Below, in pieces: positions 1-7,711 of a stretch of 15,804 bases of DNA; within the stretch, counting starts at the first letter, position 1, and the number at the start of each line of letters is the position of its first letter. Source of the stretch: Sanchytrium tribonematis (taxonomy: Eukaryota > Sanchytriomycota > Sanchytriomycetes > Sanchytriales > Sanchytriaceae). The notes under the pieces were generated by a model. The model did not search any database and was not told where the DNA came from. It saw nothing but the letters and a program-made list of their open reading frames with translations. Location: contig JADGIG010000143.1 of the NCBI GenBank assembly GCA_018985235.1, positions 1-15,804 on the forward strand, read 5' to 3'. The position numbers and the translations under genes are program-made.

Positions 1-138
1 GGGACATGTTCTAATTCTTAGCCAACTTGAATGGCGAATTTGTAAACTTCCGACTTAATTGGATATTGAAATAGCCGATTTAGCCAATTTAAAGCCGTGA
101 TATTTGTCTTAAAAGCCGTACAGCCCATCAATTTGTAG
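1..138 (+). promoter_or_regulatory. Upstream region with CCAAT box and AGCC repeats
   Basis: This non-coding stretch precedes the ATG at 139 and ends in an in-frame TAG (136-138). It holds a CCAAT box at 84-88, about 50 bases before the start codon. It also holds a tandem 9-base repeat TAGCCRATT at 72-80 and 81-89, a related TAGCCAACTT at 19-28, and two AAGCCGT copies at 92-98 and 113-119, exactly 21 bases apart. All are in the same orientation, which suggests a cluster of activator sites. The CCAAT reading follows known NF-Y/HAP binding; the role of the AAGCCGT copies is unknown. The window starts here, so the full promoter may extend upstream. Confidence 0.45.
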
Positions 139-1857
139 ATGTTAGCTTCAATTGTATTGGCAGCCCCATTCGCGGAGAACGATGGATTTGTTTATAAAGG
201 AGCAAGCTGTAAAACTGGGTATAGTTCAGCTAGAGGCTGGTGTATTAAGGATGCTGCTTATGCATTCACAACAAGCAACGCATTGATGAATGATTACAAC
301 AAAGATCTTGATGAATTATTGGTGCACAAATTGAGTGTGTTGGTAAAAAGTGGTGAAAATGTTGTGGGGGATGCGCCAGTGGAATTTAGCAATACTGGAT
401 CCAAACAGGTAGAAATCTTGTATTTGGATGGTACAACAGGTTACCCAAAGCAAACAACGTTGAGCCCGTACGATAGTGTCATCGTAGAGACAGCACAAAA
501 TGGAAATGCAGATTTGTCATTTATTGTTGATGAAAGTGGATACGTCCCAAAGTTCAAGGTAGCTCCAGTCTGGATGGATGACGAAGACATTGTTGACCCA
601 ACCAAAGATGCTTTGACTAGAGTGTCAAGAATCGATGCTGAGCAATTGTCCGATATTCAAGGTGTCAAAAAGCAAAATATAGACCAGGTTGTTAGAAGTT
701 TGACTACTTTGCAAAACTTCAAGGAAGTAACGCACAAAGGAAATACAAATATGGATGATATTCTTGATGCTGATGTAGAATCAGCTCATATGGAAGCAGA
801 TGGTGAAAATGGGTTTATTAAAGTTGTCGTTAAAACTCTGAAAGGAATTAAAGAATTTCTGGTAAACGGAATCAAAAATGCATTCCGAGCTGTTGGATGG
901 GTATTGAGGCAAATTGGATTGACATTGGTCAAGGTATTTAAAGCAGTCAAGGCCTTTTTTGCATGGGAAGATGTTGTTCTCACACACAAATGGCTAGAGC
1001 AAAATTTGTTAAAGGTAAGAAAAGCTTCTCCAAAGTTTATCAAAGACAACGAGGTGAAGACTGTTGAAAAATTGAAGGAAATGAGAGACAAGACGAGTGG
1101 TCAGATTGATTCAGTTATTGATATGCTCAAGGGCCAAGTACCTAAAGAAGCTGAGCAAATTAAAAACCCAGCACCAGAGAGTCAATATCTCATGACTGTT
1201 GTTTCTCAAAACGCCAAGTTGATTGAATTTAACGGCCAGACAACTTCAAGCCTTTACCCACATTTGGTTACATTGGACAGCGCCATTTCAAATAGCACAT
1301 CCAGATTGGACAAGGTCAAAGAAGCGTTGAAAAACGCAATGGTTGCAGTTGGTAAGGGATTGAAGACTGTCTCAATATTTGTTTTGACAACGTTACTCAA
1401 TTTGGCAAAAGTCTTGTTTCATCTATTTGACGACATCCTGATTATCGGAGTTTCTGTTGCTTCAATTGTGTTTTACGGCGTAACTGAATTATTGTGGGAT
1501 ATGTTTACTTTGAAGGTAGAATTGCCATTCATCTCAGACTTTTACAGAAAGCATGTTGGTGGATCAGAATTGACTTTGTTGAGTGTATCATTACTACCTT
1601 CTGCGGCGGTGGCAACCTGGGCATACAAAGCCACTCATTGGGGCAAGGCACCATTCACACAAGAAACTCCTGTCAATGACATGGTTCTTACCAACAAAAT
1701 GTTTTCCCCAAAGAGTATCCAAAAAAGGGATGCGGACGATTTGGTAGAAGTTTTGCTTGTTATTCTGTATGTTGCTTTGGAAATGCTTTTCTTTATCGCC
1801 TTCTTTCCATTCAGCTTGTTTTTCTGGTGGTGGTTTCCTTGGTTTGATTTTTACTAA
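139..1857 (+). CDS. Secretory/membrane protein of unknown function, aromatic C-terminus
   Basis: A 572-residue protein that I cannot assign to a named family. The first 13 residues (Ala/Leu/Val-rich, APFA then Glu) look like a short signal peptide, and an in-frame TAG lies directly before this ATG. Residues 17-145 are a soluble domain with Cys24 and Cys35. Residues 226-275 form a long run of Lys-spaced hydrophobic residues (VVVKTLKGIKEFL...) typical of amphipathic helices, followed by FFAWEDVVLTHKWL. Residues 395-450 and 475-495 contain further hydrophobic helices, the latter followed by HWGKAPF. Residues 536-572 are a hydrophobic segment ending in a stretch dominated by Phe, Trp and Pro. The pattern FISDFYRKHVGGSELTLLS resembles a fungal hypothetical-protein family I recall only loosely. 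A membrane-inserting or surface role is inference. The stop codon overlaps AATAAA. Confidence 0.8.
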   Translation: MLASIVLAAPFAENDGFVYKGASCKTGYSSARGWCIKDAAYAFTTSNALMNDYNKDLDELLVHKLSVLVKSGENVVGDAPVEFSNTGSKQVEILYLDGTTGYPKQTTLSPYDSVIVETAQNGNADLSFIVDESGYVPKFKVAPVWMDDEDIVDPTKDALTRVSRIDAEQLSDIQGVKKQNIDQVVRSLTTLQNFKEVTHKGNTNMDDILDADVESAHMEADGENGFIKVVVKTLKGIKEFLVNGIKNAFRAVGWVLRQIGLTLVKVFKAVKAFFAWEDVVLTHKWLEQNLLKVRKASPKFIKDNEVKTVEKLKEMRDKTSGQIDSVIDMLKGQVPKEAEQIKNPAPESQYLMTVVSQNAKLIEFNGQTTSSLYPHLVTLDSAISNSTSRLDKVKEALKNAMVAVGKGLKTVSIFVLTTLLNLAKVLFHLFDDILIIGVSVASIVFYGVTELLWDMFTLKVELPFISDFYRKHVGGSELTLLSVSLLPSAAVATWAYKATHWGKAPFTQETPVNDMVLTNKMFSPKSIQKRDADDLVEVLLVILYVALEMLFFIAFFPFSLFFWWWFPWFDFY

Positions 1858-1862
1858 ATAAA
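1857..1862 (+). terminator. Poly(A) signal overlapping the stop codon
   Basis: AATAAA begins at the last base of the TAA stop of the first gene (TAAATAAA). The 3' UTR must be short, because the neighbouring convergent gene ends at 1928. Confidence 0.55.
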
Positions 1863-1927
1863 TGATTTGGATTTGTAAGGCCGTCCAACTCAAAGAAAGG
1901 AAAACTACTTGGGACAGCAAAGATAAT

Positions 1928-2878
1928 TTACTTAATTTGTGCAAATCTAGCCAACACTGATACGCACCCAATAATAGTTTCATTTCCGTATTGACTTGAC
2001 TGATACAATCTCTCAGCAATCATTTTAGCCATTGTAGGTCGTAAAAGACCCTCTTTTAGTGGCATATATTTAATGACACGCAGCATTGTTGTCATGATAT
2101 CGTTTGGCGAATAGCCTTGTTTATAAAGACCATGAATTTTTTCAATTGCTCCATCCAAATCCTTATTTAGACAGGATCTTATGCCTTCTTGCACTATAGT
2201 TGGATGTGGTGTATCTGCAACTTTATAAACAGTCTCAGCAGTTAATGGGCGTGTAAATGTACTTGCACTTTGTAAAATATTCAAGGCTTGCCTCATATCG
2301 CCCTCAGAGGTAAATGCAACGGCCTTGACGAATTCATTTGTAATCTCTATACTTTCCAAATCAGCAATTTGCCTAATTCTTTCACTAATTTCTTCGTCTG
2401 TAATACGGGCATATCTTAAAATCGCACATCGACTTTGGATTGGCTCCAGAACTTTACTACTTAAATTACAAGCCAATGCAAATCTTGTTGTGTTTGAATA
2501 AACTTCCATAATTCTGCGCAATGCTTGCTGTGATCCGGTCGTCATGCTATCGACTTCGTCAAGAATAATGATTTTAAACATATTTGGAGGAAGGGTGACT
2601 TTTTGCTGAGCAAATTGCTTAATTTGATTTCGCACAACATCTATGCCTCTTTCATCACTCGCATTGAGTTCTAATACGGCTTGTTTGTAATGTTCACCTA
2701 ACAAGTCATGCGCCAAAGCGTGAATGCTTGAGGTTTTGCCAATTCCAGCAGATCCAGTTAATAGCAAATGTGGCATATTTTTACTTACTAAAATGCCCTT
2801 GAGTCTTTGAACGATTTCTGGATTACCTATAACATCTGTTAATGATTTTGGTCTATACTTTTCAACTAGTGGTAACAT
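1928..2878 (-). CDS. RFC4: Replication factor C small subunit (human RFC2 / yeast Rfc4 type)
   Basis: An AAA+ clamp-loader subunit that helps load PCNA onto primer-template junctions in the nucleus. From the preferred start the protein has 316 residues and begins MLPLVEKYRPKSL, the normal N-terminal RFC motif. An upstream ATG at 2929 would add 17 residues unlike the family, so I prefer 2878. Walker A is GSAGIGKTS. Walker B reads ILDEVDSM, with DEVD in place of the usual DEAD. ELNASDERGIDVVRN, FAQQKVTLPP, the sensor-1 region FALACN and the SRC arginine-finger motif IQSRCAILRY are all present. ALACN and EPIQSRCAILRY favour the human RFC2/yeast Rfc4 orthologue over the other small subunits. The C-terminal collar helices are complete. 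The gene is convergent with the upstream neighbour and has no AATAAA; its stop reads AAGTAAATT. Confidence 0.95.
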   Translation of the reverse strand: MLPLVEKYRPKSLTDVIGNPEIVQRLKGILVSKNMPHLLLTGSAGIGKTSSIHALAHDLLGEHYKQAVLELNASDERGIDVVRNQIKQFAQQKVTLPPNMFKIIILDEVDSMTTGSQQALRRIMEVYSNTTRFALACNLSSKVLEPIQSRCAILRYARITDEEISERIRQIADLESIEITNEFVKAVAFTSEGDMRQALNILQSASTFTRPLTAETVYKVADTPHPTIVQEGIRSCLNKDLDGAIEKIHGLYKQGYSPNDIMTTMLRVIKYMPLKEGLLRPTMAKMIAERLYQSSQYGNETIIGCVSVLARFAQIK

Positions 2879-3014
2879 CTCCCTTTGTACCAAAATAAAT
2901 CGTATTAATTCCATTAAATGAGTCATCACTTGAAGGCGTCGCTATTTAAAATAATATCAGAAGTTAAATCTGGAAATCATACTCCCATTTTTTGATTTGA
3001 GTACACAACAAACT

Positions 3015-3024
3015 TATATATAAA
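3015..3024 (+). promoter_or_regulatory. TATA-like element upstream of the tRNA
   Basis: TATATATAAA lies 18-27 bases before the first base of tRNA-Val, the spacing at which upstream TATA boxes help place TFIIIB in fission yeast and plants. Its use here is inferred from position. Confidence 0.4.
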
Positions 3025-3041
3025 ATTGATTATCAACTCAC

Positions 3042-3115
3042 GGTTTCATGGTGTAGTTGGTTATCACGTATCCCTTACAAGGATAAGGTCTCCAGTTCGA
3101 TCCTGGATGAAACCA
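3042..3115 (+). tRNA. tRNA-Val (anticodon TAC)
   Basis: A complete 74-base cloverleaf without intron or encoded CCA. The acceptor stem GGTTTCA (3042-3048) pairs perfectly with TGAAACC (3108-3114), and A3115 is the discriminator. The anticodon stem TATCC/GGATA encloses the loop CTTACAA, giving anticodon TAC for the valine codon GTA. The T arm is TCCAG-TTCGATC-CTGGA. Internal Pol III promoters are visible: the A box around 3049-3060 and the B box around 3094-3104. Confidence 0.97.
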
Positions 3116-3119
3116 TTGA

Positions 3120-3124
3120 TTTTT
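3120..3124 (+). terminator. RNA polymerase III terminator
   Basis: A run of five T residues starts five bases after the tRNA discriminator base, the standard Pol III stop signal. Confidence 0.75.
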
Positions 3125-3164
3125 GCTTCGCTCAAATAGCGTCATTTGGATATTTCGGCAATGA

Positions 3165-4097
3165 ATGATTCCCCTGATGATGCTATTTACTTTTGCTTTT
3201 GCTTTCACTTCTATTTACCAAAAGTGTATACAAAAATATGGAAAATATCCTTACTTGCAGCTATATGATTCCTATTCTCCTTTTGTCTACGGGAAATATG
3301 TCAAATGCAATAAATGGAGCAGTCTAATGGCTAAGGGAATGGTATATTTAATTTGGCCCACTAAAAATGAGACTGCGGTGCTTGAAGAGAGACTTTCACA
3401 TTTTGCTGCTGTTGGGATTTCAAATAGATGGGTAGATGTTTATGATAATCGGAGCACCACTCATGTTAAAACCAATTACTATGGTGATGTTCATTTTAAA
3501 TACAATTTCTCTTCTCAAGTATATTCGCTGAATACAAGTGCAAATGTGGTGCCAGTAAAGGCCAAGCTTGTCATTTCAGATATTGATGATACTTTAAAAA
3601 TATCTAATATTACTAGCTTAAGAAAGGCACTAATTGCTTTATTGATGCAGCCACTTCAACCATTTCAAGATATTGTCCCCGTCATGAATCGATGGAGTGC
3701 ATCCAACGTTTCTTTTGCATACATTTCGGCCGGCTTTAAGCAATCATTTAATTTCATTGAACCATTCATACACAAGTACTTTCCTCCAGGTCCAGTCCTA
3801 TTGCGATCTGTTGGATTATCAACATTTATGGAAAAAGATGGTATTTTTGCATTCAAAGTCGCCACAATCTTAGAATTATTGTCAACAAGTGATACCTGCA
3901 ATGTTACTTTAATCGGTGACTCCACTCAAGTAGACGCAAAGGTGTATTCCTATATTTACAAATTATATCCTAGTCGAATTGACCACATTTTTATCAGGCT
4001 TGTGCATGCTTTTCAAGCTCCGAAAGTAAAGGAATATTTGAAGGGTGTACCCCATATTCTATTTTCCAATGCCGCGCAATTACCAGATAAATTGTAA
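3165..4097 (+). CDS. Secreted App1-like (DUF2183) HAD phosphatase
   Basis: A 310-residue protein with an N-terminal signal peptide (MIPLMMLFTFAFAFTSI) and a catalytic domain resembling the phosphatidate phosphatase App1/DUF2183 family. HAD motifs are in order: D139-I-D141-D-T143 (nucleophile and acid/base aspartates), Ser188 in FAYISAGF, Lys231, and G251-D-S-T-Q-V-D257. This favours an active enzyme, with phosphatidate or another phospho-substrate as target by family analogy only. Seven or more N-glycosylation sequons (NET, NRST, NFS, NTS, NIT, NVS, NVT) fit passage through the secretory pathway, unlike yeast App1, which is cytosolic and actin-patch associated. There is no C-terminal ER-retention or GPI signal. 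The start lies 40 bases after the tRNA terminator, so the promoter is squeezed against or overlaps the tRNA gene. The stop codon overlaps AATAAA. Confidence 0.85.
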   Translation: MIPLMMLFTFAFAFTSIYQKCIQKYGKYPYLQLYDSYSPFVYGKYVKCNKWSSLMAKGMVYLIWPTKNETAVLEERLSHFAAVGISNRWVDVYDNRSTTHVKTNYYGDVHFKYNFSSQVYSLNTSANVVPVKAKLVISDIDDTLKISNITSLRKALIALLMQPLQPFQDIVPVMNRWSASNVSFAYISAGFKQSFNFIEPFIHKYFPPGPVLLRSVGLSTFMEKDGIFAFKVATILELLSTSDTCNVTLIGDSTQVDAKVYSYIYKLYPSRIDHIFIRLVHAFQAPKVKEYLKGVPHILFSNAAQLPDKL

Positions 4098-4102
4098 ATA
4101 AA
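4097..4102 (+). terminator. Poly(A) signal overlapping the stop codon
   Basis: AATAAA shares its first base with the TAA stop (TAAATAAA). The next convergent stop is only 17 bases away, so cleavage must fall near or inside the opposing gene. Confidence 0.55.
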
Positions 4103-4114
4103 AATGTAATTTAC

Positions 4115-5839
4115 TTATTCTTTTTTCTTTAGTTCAGAAGCCTCAGCTTTCCTACGACAATATGGGCAACATTGTTGATTTTCTAACCATTGATTTATAC
4201 AGCTGCCACAGAATTCATGACCACATGGCAGGAAATGATTATTGGATATTAAATCACGACAAATAGGACAATGTTGAGCATCACTATCAACTGCGACCGT
4301 TTTGCAGCTTGCGCAAGTTCTTTCTTTAATAAATTCGGATAATTCAACTCTTTTGTAATCAGCATAATCTAATTTAGGCGCTACATTTTTACATTCGATG
4401 TCTTTTAAGGAGCATAATGGATAATGCCCATTTTTGTCAGCCACATTCCAATTGACGCACATATGGTCAAAAGTATAGATGTAAATTTCCAACATTTGGA
4501 CAAAATCCTTATCAATACATCCTACATACTCTTCCGTAGGTTGATCAAGGGCGTTATTACTTCTACTACTTTTTAATTTCTGAAGCAATTGAGAAAATGC
4601 ATTCTTCTTCTTAGTGTGGGATTGTGATTTTTCAATGTGAGTTACAAATCGTTTTGCCAAGGTGTGCAATGGTGTTGTTCCAAATTCAACTGCATCGAGG
4701 GTCATGGAATTCGAATTTTTGTCCGTAATTGCGAATGACAAAATGCTTTTAATATTTTCAAAAGTCTTCATATCGAATTCGCCATCCTTGAGTGGAATCA
4801 AAGGCATTTGATGAATGACGCTACTAGTCAATTTGATATTGCATTTCTTTAAAATGTCCAAGAACTCAACAAGATCATAATGCTTCATGTTGCTAATTGT
4901 AAATTGCTCATTCTGACTGAGCGCCTCCACATCAATGGTTTTACAGTAGTTGAGAACTTGCAGACTCAATTGCTGATGTTTTGAGATTTGTTTGTCTTTC
5001 AAAAGTGGCTTCAAATCTTTCAAGTACAAGCTAATTTGGTAATAATATTCATAAATTTGATCTCCGCTACTTGGCAATTGCATGATATTTTCCAATAGAT
5101 TTGTATATACAGGTGAATTCGGTAAGTCAAGCCCCTTTTCAAATAAAAGTGATAATTCTTGTTGAGACCAAATTCGTTTCTCCAAAATAGATTTGCCTTG
5201 ATGAACGTGTTTTGGGTCACAGTAATGCAACATTGAAATTAGTTCATTCACATCACCAGCATAAATAAGAGGTGACTCATATTGGTCCAAACCAGACAAT
5301 CTTTGTCTGTGATAATAAATTAAGCATTTCTTGTTCAACATAAAGTACTGATTAATAATGGTGACATGCTTATACACAGATAAAGGCATTACGGCTTCAT
5401 CTCTATAATAATCACAAATTCTCTGCATGCAAGGCAGGTCCAATTGGATGGAATCCACAGTTTCCAAATAAGCTAATAATGGCTCCAAGTCGCCAGATAC
5501 GATTTTAATCTCCATTTTAAAAAACTTGTGAAGATACACCCACGTTAAAGCAGTGATGTCCACCTTGTGGATCTCGCTTGAAATCAATTCAGGAGTCAAA
5601 TATTCAATATACAAAGGGTAGCTTGTCAACACTTGCCTAGCAACATGTTGAAGTAATAGTTTAGAAGGTACAAGTTGGTTTTTTAATAAATATAACCAGG
5701 TCTCAATTGGTAAGCTATCATAACAAGCCTGAACATCTACCAAATTATTAGGCTGGAGGCTGAGATTTAAGAAATGAGTTAATATAAGATGCTTTCTATG
5801 ATTTGGATTCTTCTTCTCTAAAGCTTCAATCGTAAACAT
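4115..5839 (-). CDS. RING-finger protein, probable E3 ubiquitin ligase
   Basis: A 574-residue protein with a C-terminal C3HC4 RING: C524, C527, C539, H541, C544, C547, C558 and C561, with the typical LPCGHEFCGSCINQWL core. This supports E2 binding and ubiquitin transfer. A further Cys pair (C509, C512) lies just before the RING and may bind an extra zinc. The first 350 residues look entirely helical, with no motif I recognise. Two ankyrin-like fragments occur, FGTTPLHTLAKRF near 386-398 and DKNGHYPL near 468-475, separated by a Lys/Ser-rich insertion (403-427). The substrate is unknown. The start is the first ATG, 45 bases from a TATAAATA box with a CCAAT box behind it. The 3' end reads TAAGTAAATT and has no AATAAA. 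Confidence 0.85.
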   Translation of the reverse strand: MFTIEALEKKNPNHRKHLILTHFLNLSLQPNNLVDVQACYDSLPIETWLYLLKNQLVPSKLLLQHVARQVLTSYPLYIEYLTPELISSEIHKVDITALTWVYLHKFFKMEIKIVSGDLEPLLAYLETVDSIQLDLPCMQRICDYYRDEAVMPLSVYKHVTIINQYFMLNKKCLIYYHRQRLSGLDQYESPLIYAGDVNELISMLHYCDPKHVHQGKSILEKRIWSQQELSLLFEKGLDLPNSPVYTNLLENIMQLPSSGDQIYEYYYQISLYLKDLKPLLKDKQISKHQQLSLQVLNYCKTIDVEALSQNEQFTISNMKHYDLVEFLDILKKCNIKLTSSVIHQMPLIPLKDGEFDMKTFENIKSILSFAITDKNSNSMTLDAVEFGTTPLHTLAKRFVTHIEKSQSHTKKKNAFSQLLQKLKSSRSNNALDQPTEEYVGCIDKDFVQMLEIYIYTFDHMCVNWNVADKNGHYPLCSLKDIECKNVAPKLDYADYKRVELSEFIKERTCASCKTVAVDSDAQHCPICRDLISNNHFLPCGHEFCGSCINQWLENQQCCPYCRRKAEASELKKKE

Positions 5840-5883
5840 ATTATTTGGCCTATTTTACAAATTAGAAAAATGGATTTTCCCGA

Positions 5884-5891
5884 TATTTATA
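5884..5891 (-). promoter_or_regulatory. TATA box of the RING-finger gene
   Basis: TATAAATA on the minus strand, 45-52 bases upstream of the RING gene start codon and about 40 bases from a CCAAT box: an ordered CCAAT-TATA-ATG promoter. Confidence 0.5.
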
Positions 5892-5930
5892 GCTGTTTTG
5901 ACTCCTCGGAGATTCTGGTGACAATATTTC

Positions 5931-5935
5931 ATTGG
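5931..5935 (-). promoter_or_regulatory. CCAAT box of the RING-finger gene
   Basis: CCAAT on the minus strand (within AAACCAATGAAA), 92-96 bases upstream of the start codon. It is one of several CCAAT boxes found in front of genes in this window. Confidence 0.5.
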
Positions 5936-6199
5936 TTTACAATGCGATGGATCATAGCACGAGACCCTATTAATGAAGTAATCGATGTCACAGATACTGA
6001 ACTTGGTAGATGCTTTATCGACCGATCATGTTGATTGTTTTACGACACTAAATTGGAAGCAACTGTCTGAATTGGGATGCATTTTGTGAATTCTAGACAC
6101 TCGAATATGGAATATTGTAGAATATTAACGATGCCAATTAAAGGTTTCCAGTAACGCGAGACTAGTAAAAGTCAAACTAATAAGAATGCACAGATAAAT

Positions 6200-7711
6200 T
6201 TACTGTATCTTCGCTGCCAATTTTATCATTAATTCGTCAAACAATAATTTATCAACTTTTAAATATTCAGGTGCATTCTTAGGGACGTAGTGGTCTCGCT
6301 TCGATTTCGGAGGCAGATAACTTTGAAAGGGCGACAAATAAACGTACTTTATGACTTTTGCATCACTTTTCTTTAATAATTCTTCTTGTGCTTTTCTGAT
6401 CATGGTCAAAACTGATTTTGACTTGTCATGAACTTTTCTTGTAGGAGTTACGGATACCTGGATCCCATAAATGATATTTCCGTTAATAACAAAGAAATCA
6501 AATGTGGGGAAATCAGGCCATGATCGATACATGACCTTTTGCAACTTGGATTGACCCGTATACGCTGCAAATGAGTCCCATTCTAATGTAACATAGCCCA
6601 TAGATTCCTTTTGTTGTGTATGGTCATGTATAACTAGAGTTTTAGAATGTTGAAATACAAAACAGCAATATTCCTCAAACACGTCTTCTTTTGAAGTTCC
6701 AAAGTGGACTAATGCAAACTTAATCATATCTTTTTCAAGATTCAAATCAAGGATTGAGTGTCTTAAAATCTCGTGAACGAAGTGACCATGTAAATCGACA
6801 ATTCCTGCCGATTGCCAAAATATATCAATTAATGCAGAATTGTTTACGGCTGCTATTCTCAAAACTTTGAGATAATGAAAGAGATCATTAACTACCAGTT
6901 TTGTGTAGAGATTCTGAATTTTCCGACAAAATAATAGCCGAAGTTTGTTAGTACAATCTTCTTCAGAATGGCAACCGTAAAATTCGCAAGCAAGTCCAAT
7001 AATACCGTTGGAGAGTCTTGAAAGATCTTCTGGTAATAAATTGGACTCAATGCTCAATGCTTTGATGTTGTCGGTAGATACTTTGGATAAGCAAATAAAC
7101 TCTACTTTCTCAAGCTCGTAATTGTAACGGATATTGTCGTTTTGAGGATCCCAAGATCCATTTCCTGCAAGGATGTATAAAATTTTCCTTTCTTGTGCAA
7201 TGTACAAATTTTCAAATGTCTTTGAAACCGTTTCCCATCCATCTAAAATAAAAGCTACATCGTTGTAAAGAGCTAATCCAAATAACATATTAGTTATCTC
7301 TTCCAATGTCTTGGCTTCTGATAGCCCTAAAAAGTAGTTGATAAAAGACTTGTCTGCCTCTATACCACTAGCAATCTCAGCCCTCACTTTGTCCATATAG
7401 GCTCTATTCATTTCTTCAAATTCAGAATAATTCTTATGTTGACTATACGCATTATTTACATAAAGTACTATAAACTCTTTTGACAAGGCATACTCACAGC
7501 ATTGCTTTAATACAGTGGACTTGCCTATGTTCCAGTTACCATAAACCACCATGACATTCTTCTTTAACTCATGCGGATGTTTTTCAATCGCTTTTTTAAT
7601 CATATTTGGCATTTTTATAATCATTTTCTTGTTATTTGAATTATACACCGCATCTATATTCCACTTCTGAATTGTTTCATTTGTATTTAATTTTTGTTTT
7701 TTGAATCTCAT
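6200..7711 (-). CDS. P-loop NTPase with C-terminal nuclease-like domain, Crinkler/RHS-effector-like
   Basis: A 503-residue protein. A P-loop NTPase occupies about residues 30-240: Walker A is G58-N-W-N-I-G-K64-S65 and Walker B is VAFILD157GWE160. The C-terminal 110 residues carry FPTFD405FF, a beta strand IIYGIQ418VS420 and then a helix, an arrangement like PD-(D/E)xK nuclease folds. The usual second acidic residue and lysine are replaced by Gln and Ser, as I recall for Crinkler/RHS-type effector domains, so nuclease activity is uncertain. There is no signal peptide, transmembrane segment or recognisable ubiquitin-like Crinkler header. The family assignment is inference from architecture; a STAND-like regulatory ATPase is the alternative. 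The stop reads CAGTAAATT. The gene is divergent from the F-BAR gene across a 430-base gap. Confidence 0.75.
   Translation of the reverse strand: MRFKKQKLNTNETIQKWNIDAVYNSNNKKMIIKMPNMIKKAIEKHPHELKKNVMVVYGNWNIGKSTVLKQCCEYALSKEFIVLYVNNAYSQHKNYSEFEEMNRAYMDKVRAEIASGIEADKSFINYFLGLSEAKTLEEITNMLFGLALYNDVAFILDGWETVSKTFENLYIAQERKILYILAGNGSWDPQNDNIRYNYELEKVEFICLSKVSTDNIKALSIESNLLPEDLSRLSNGIIGLACEFYGCHSEEDCTNKLRLLFCRKIQNLYTKLVVNDLFHYLKVLRIAAVNNSALIDIFWQSAGIVDLHGHFVHEILRHSILDLNLEKDMIKFALVHFGTSKEDVFEEYCCFVFQHSKTLVIHDHTQQKESMGYVTLEWDSFAAYTGQSKLQKVMYRSWPDFPTFDFFVINGNIIYGIQVSVTPTRKVHDKSKSVLTMIRKAQEELLKKSDAKVIKYVYLSPFQSYLPPKSKRDHYVPKNAPEYLKVDKLLFDELMIKLAAKIQ

Larger units (their letters stand above)
5840..6199. 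other. Intergenic region between RING gene start and NTPase gene end
   Basis: These 360 bases hold the RING gene promoter near one end and the short 3' flank of the NTPase gene at the other. A 54-codon plus-strand ATG frame (5870-6034) overlaps the promoter elements and resembles nothing I know. Three GAATAT copies lie at 6103-6125. No RNA gene or repeat was recognised. Confidence 0.6.

Noticed and set aside
1594-2019. 141-codon minus-strand frame overlapping the ends of the first two genes
   Set aside because: It is antisense to the aromatic tail of the first gene and the end of RFC, has no domain features and conflicts with two better-supported genes.
2879-2929. Upstream ATG extending RFC by 17 residues
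   Set aside because: The extension is unlike any RFC N-terminus, whereas MLPLVEKYRPK matches the family; the longer start remains possible but is less likely.
5870-6034. 54-codon plus-strand ATG frame with good start context (AAAAATGG)
   Set aside because: It overlaps the RING gene promoter (TATAAATA and CCAAT), matches no family I recognise and has no poly(A) signal after it.
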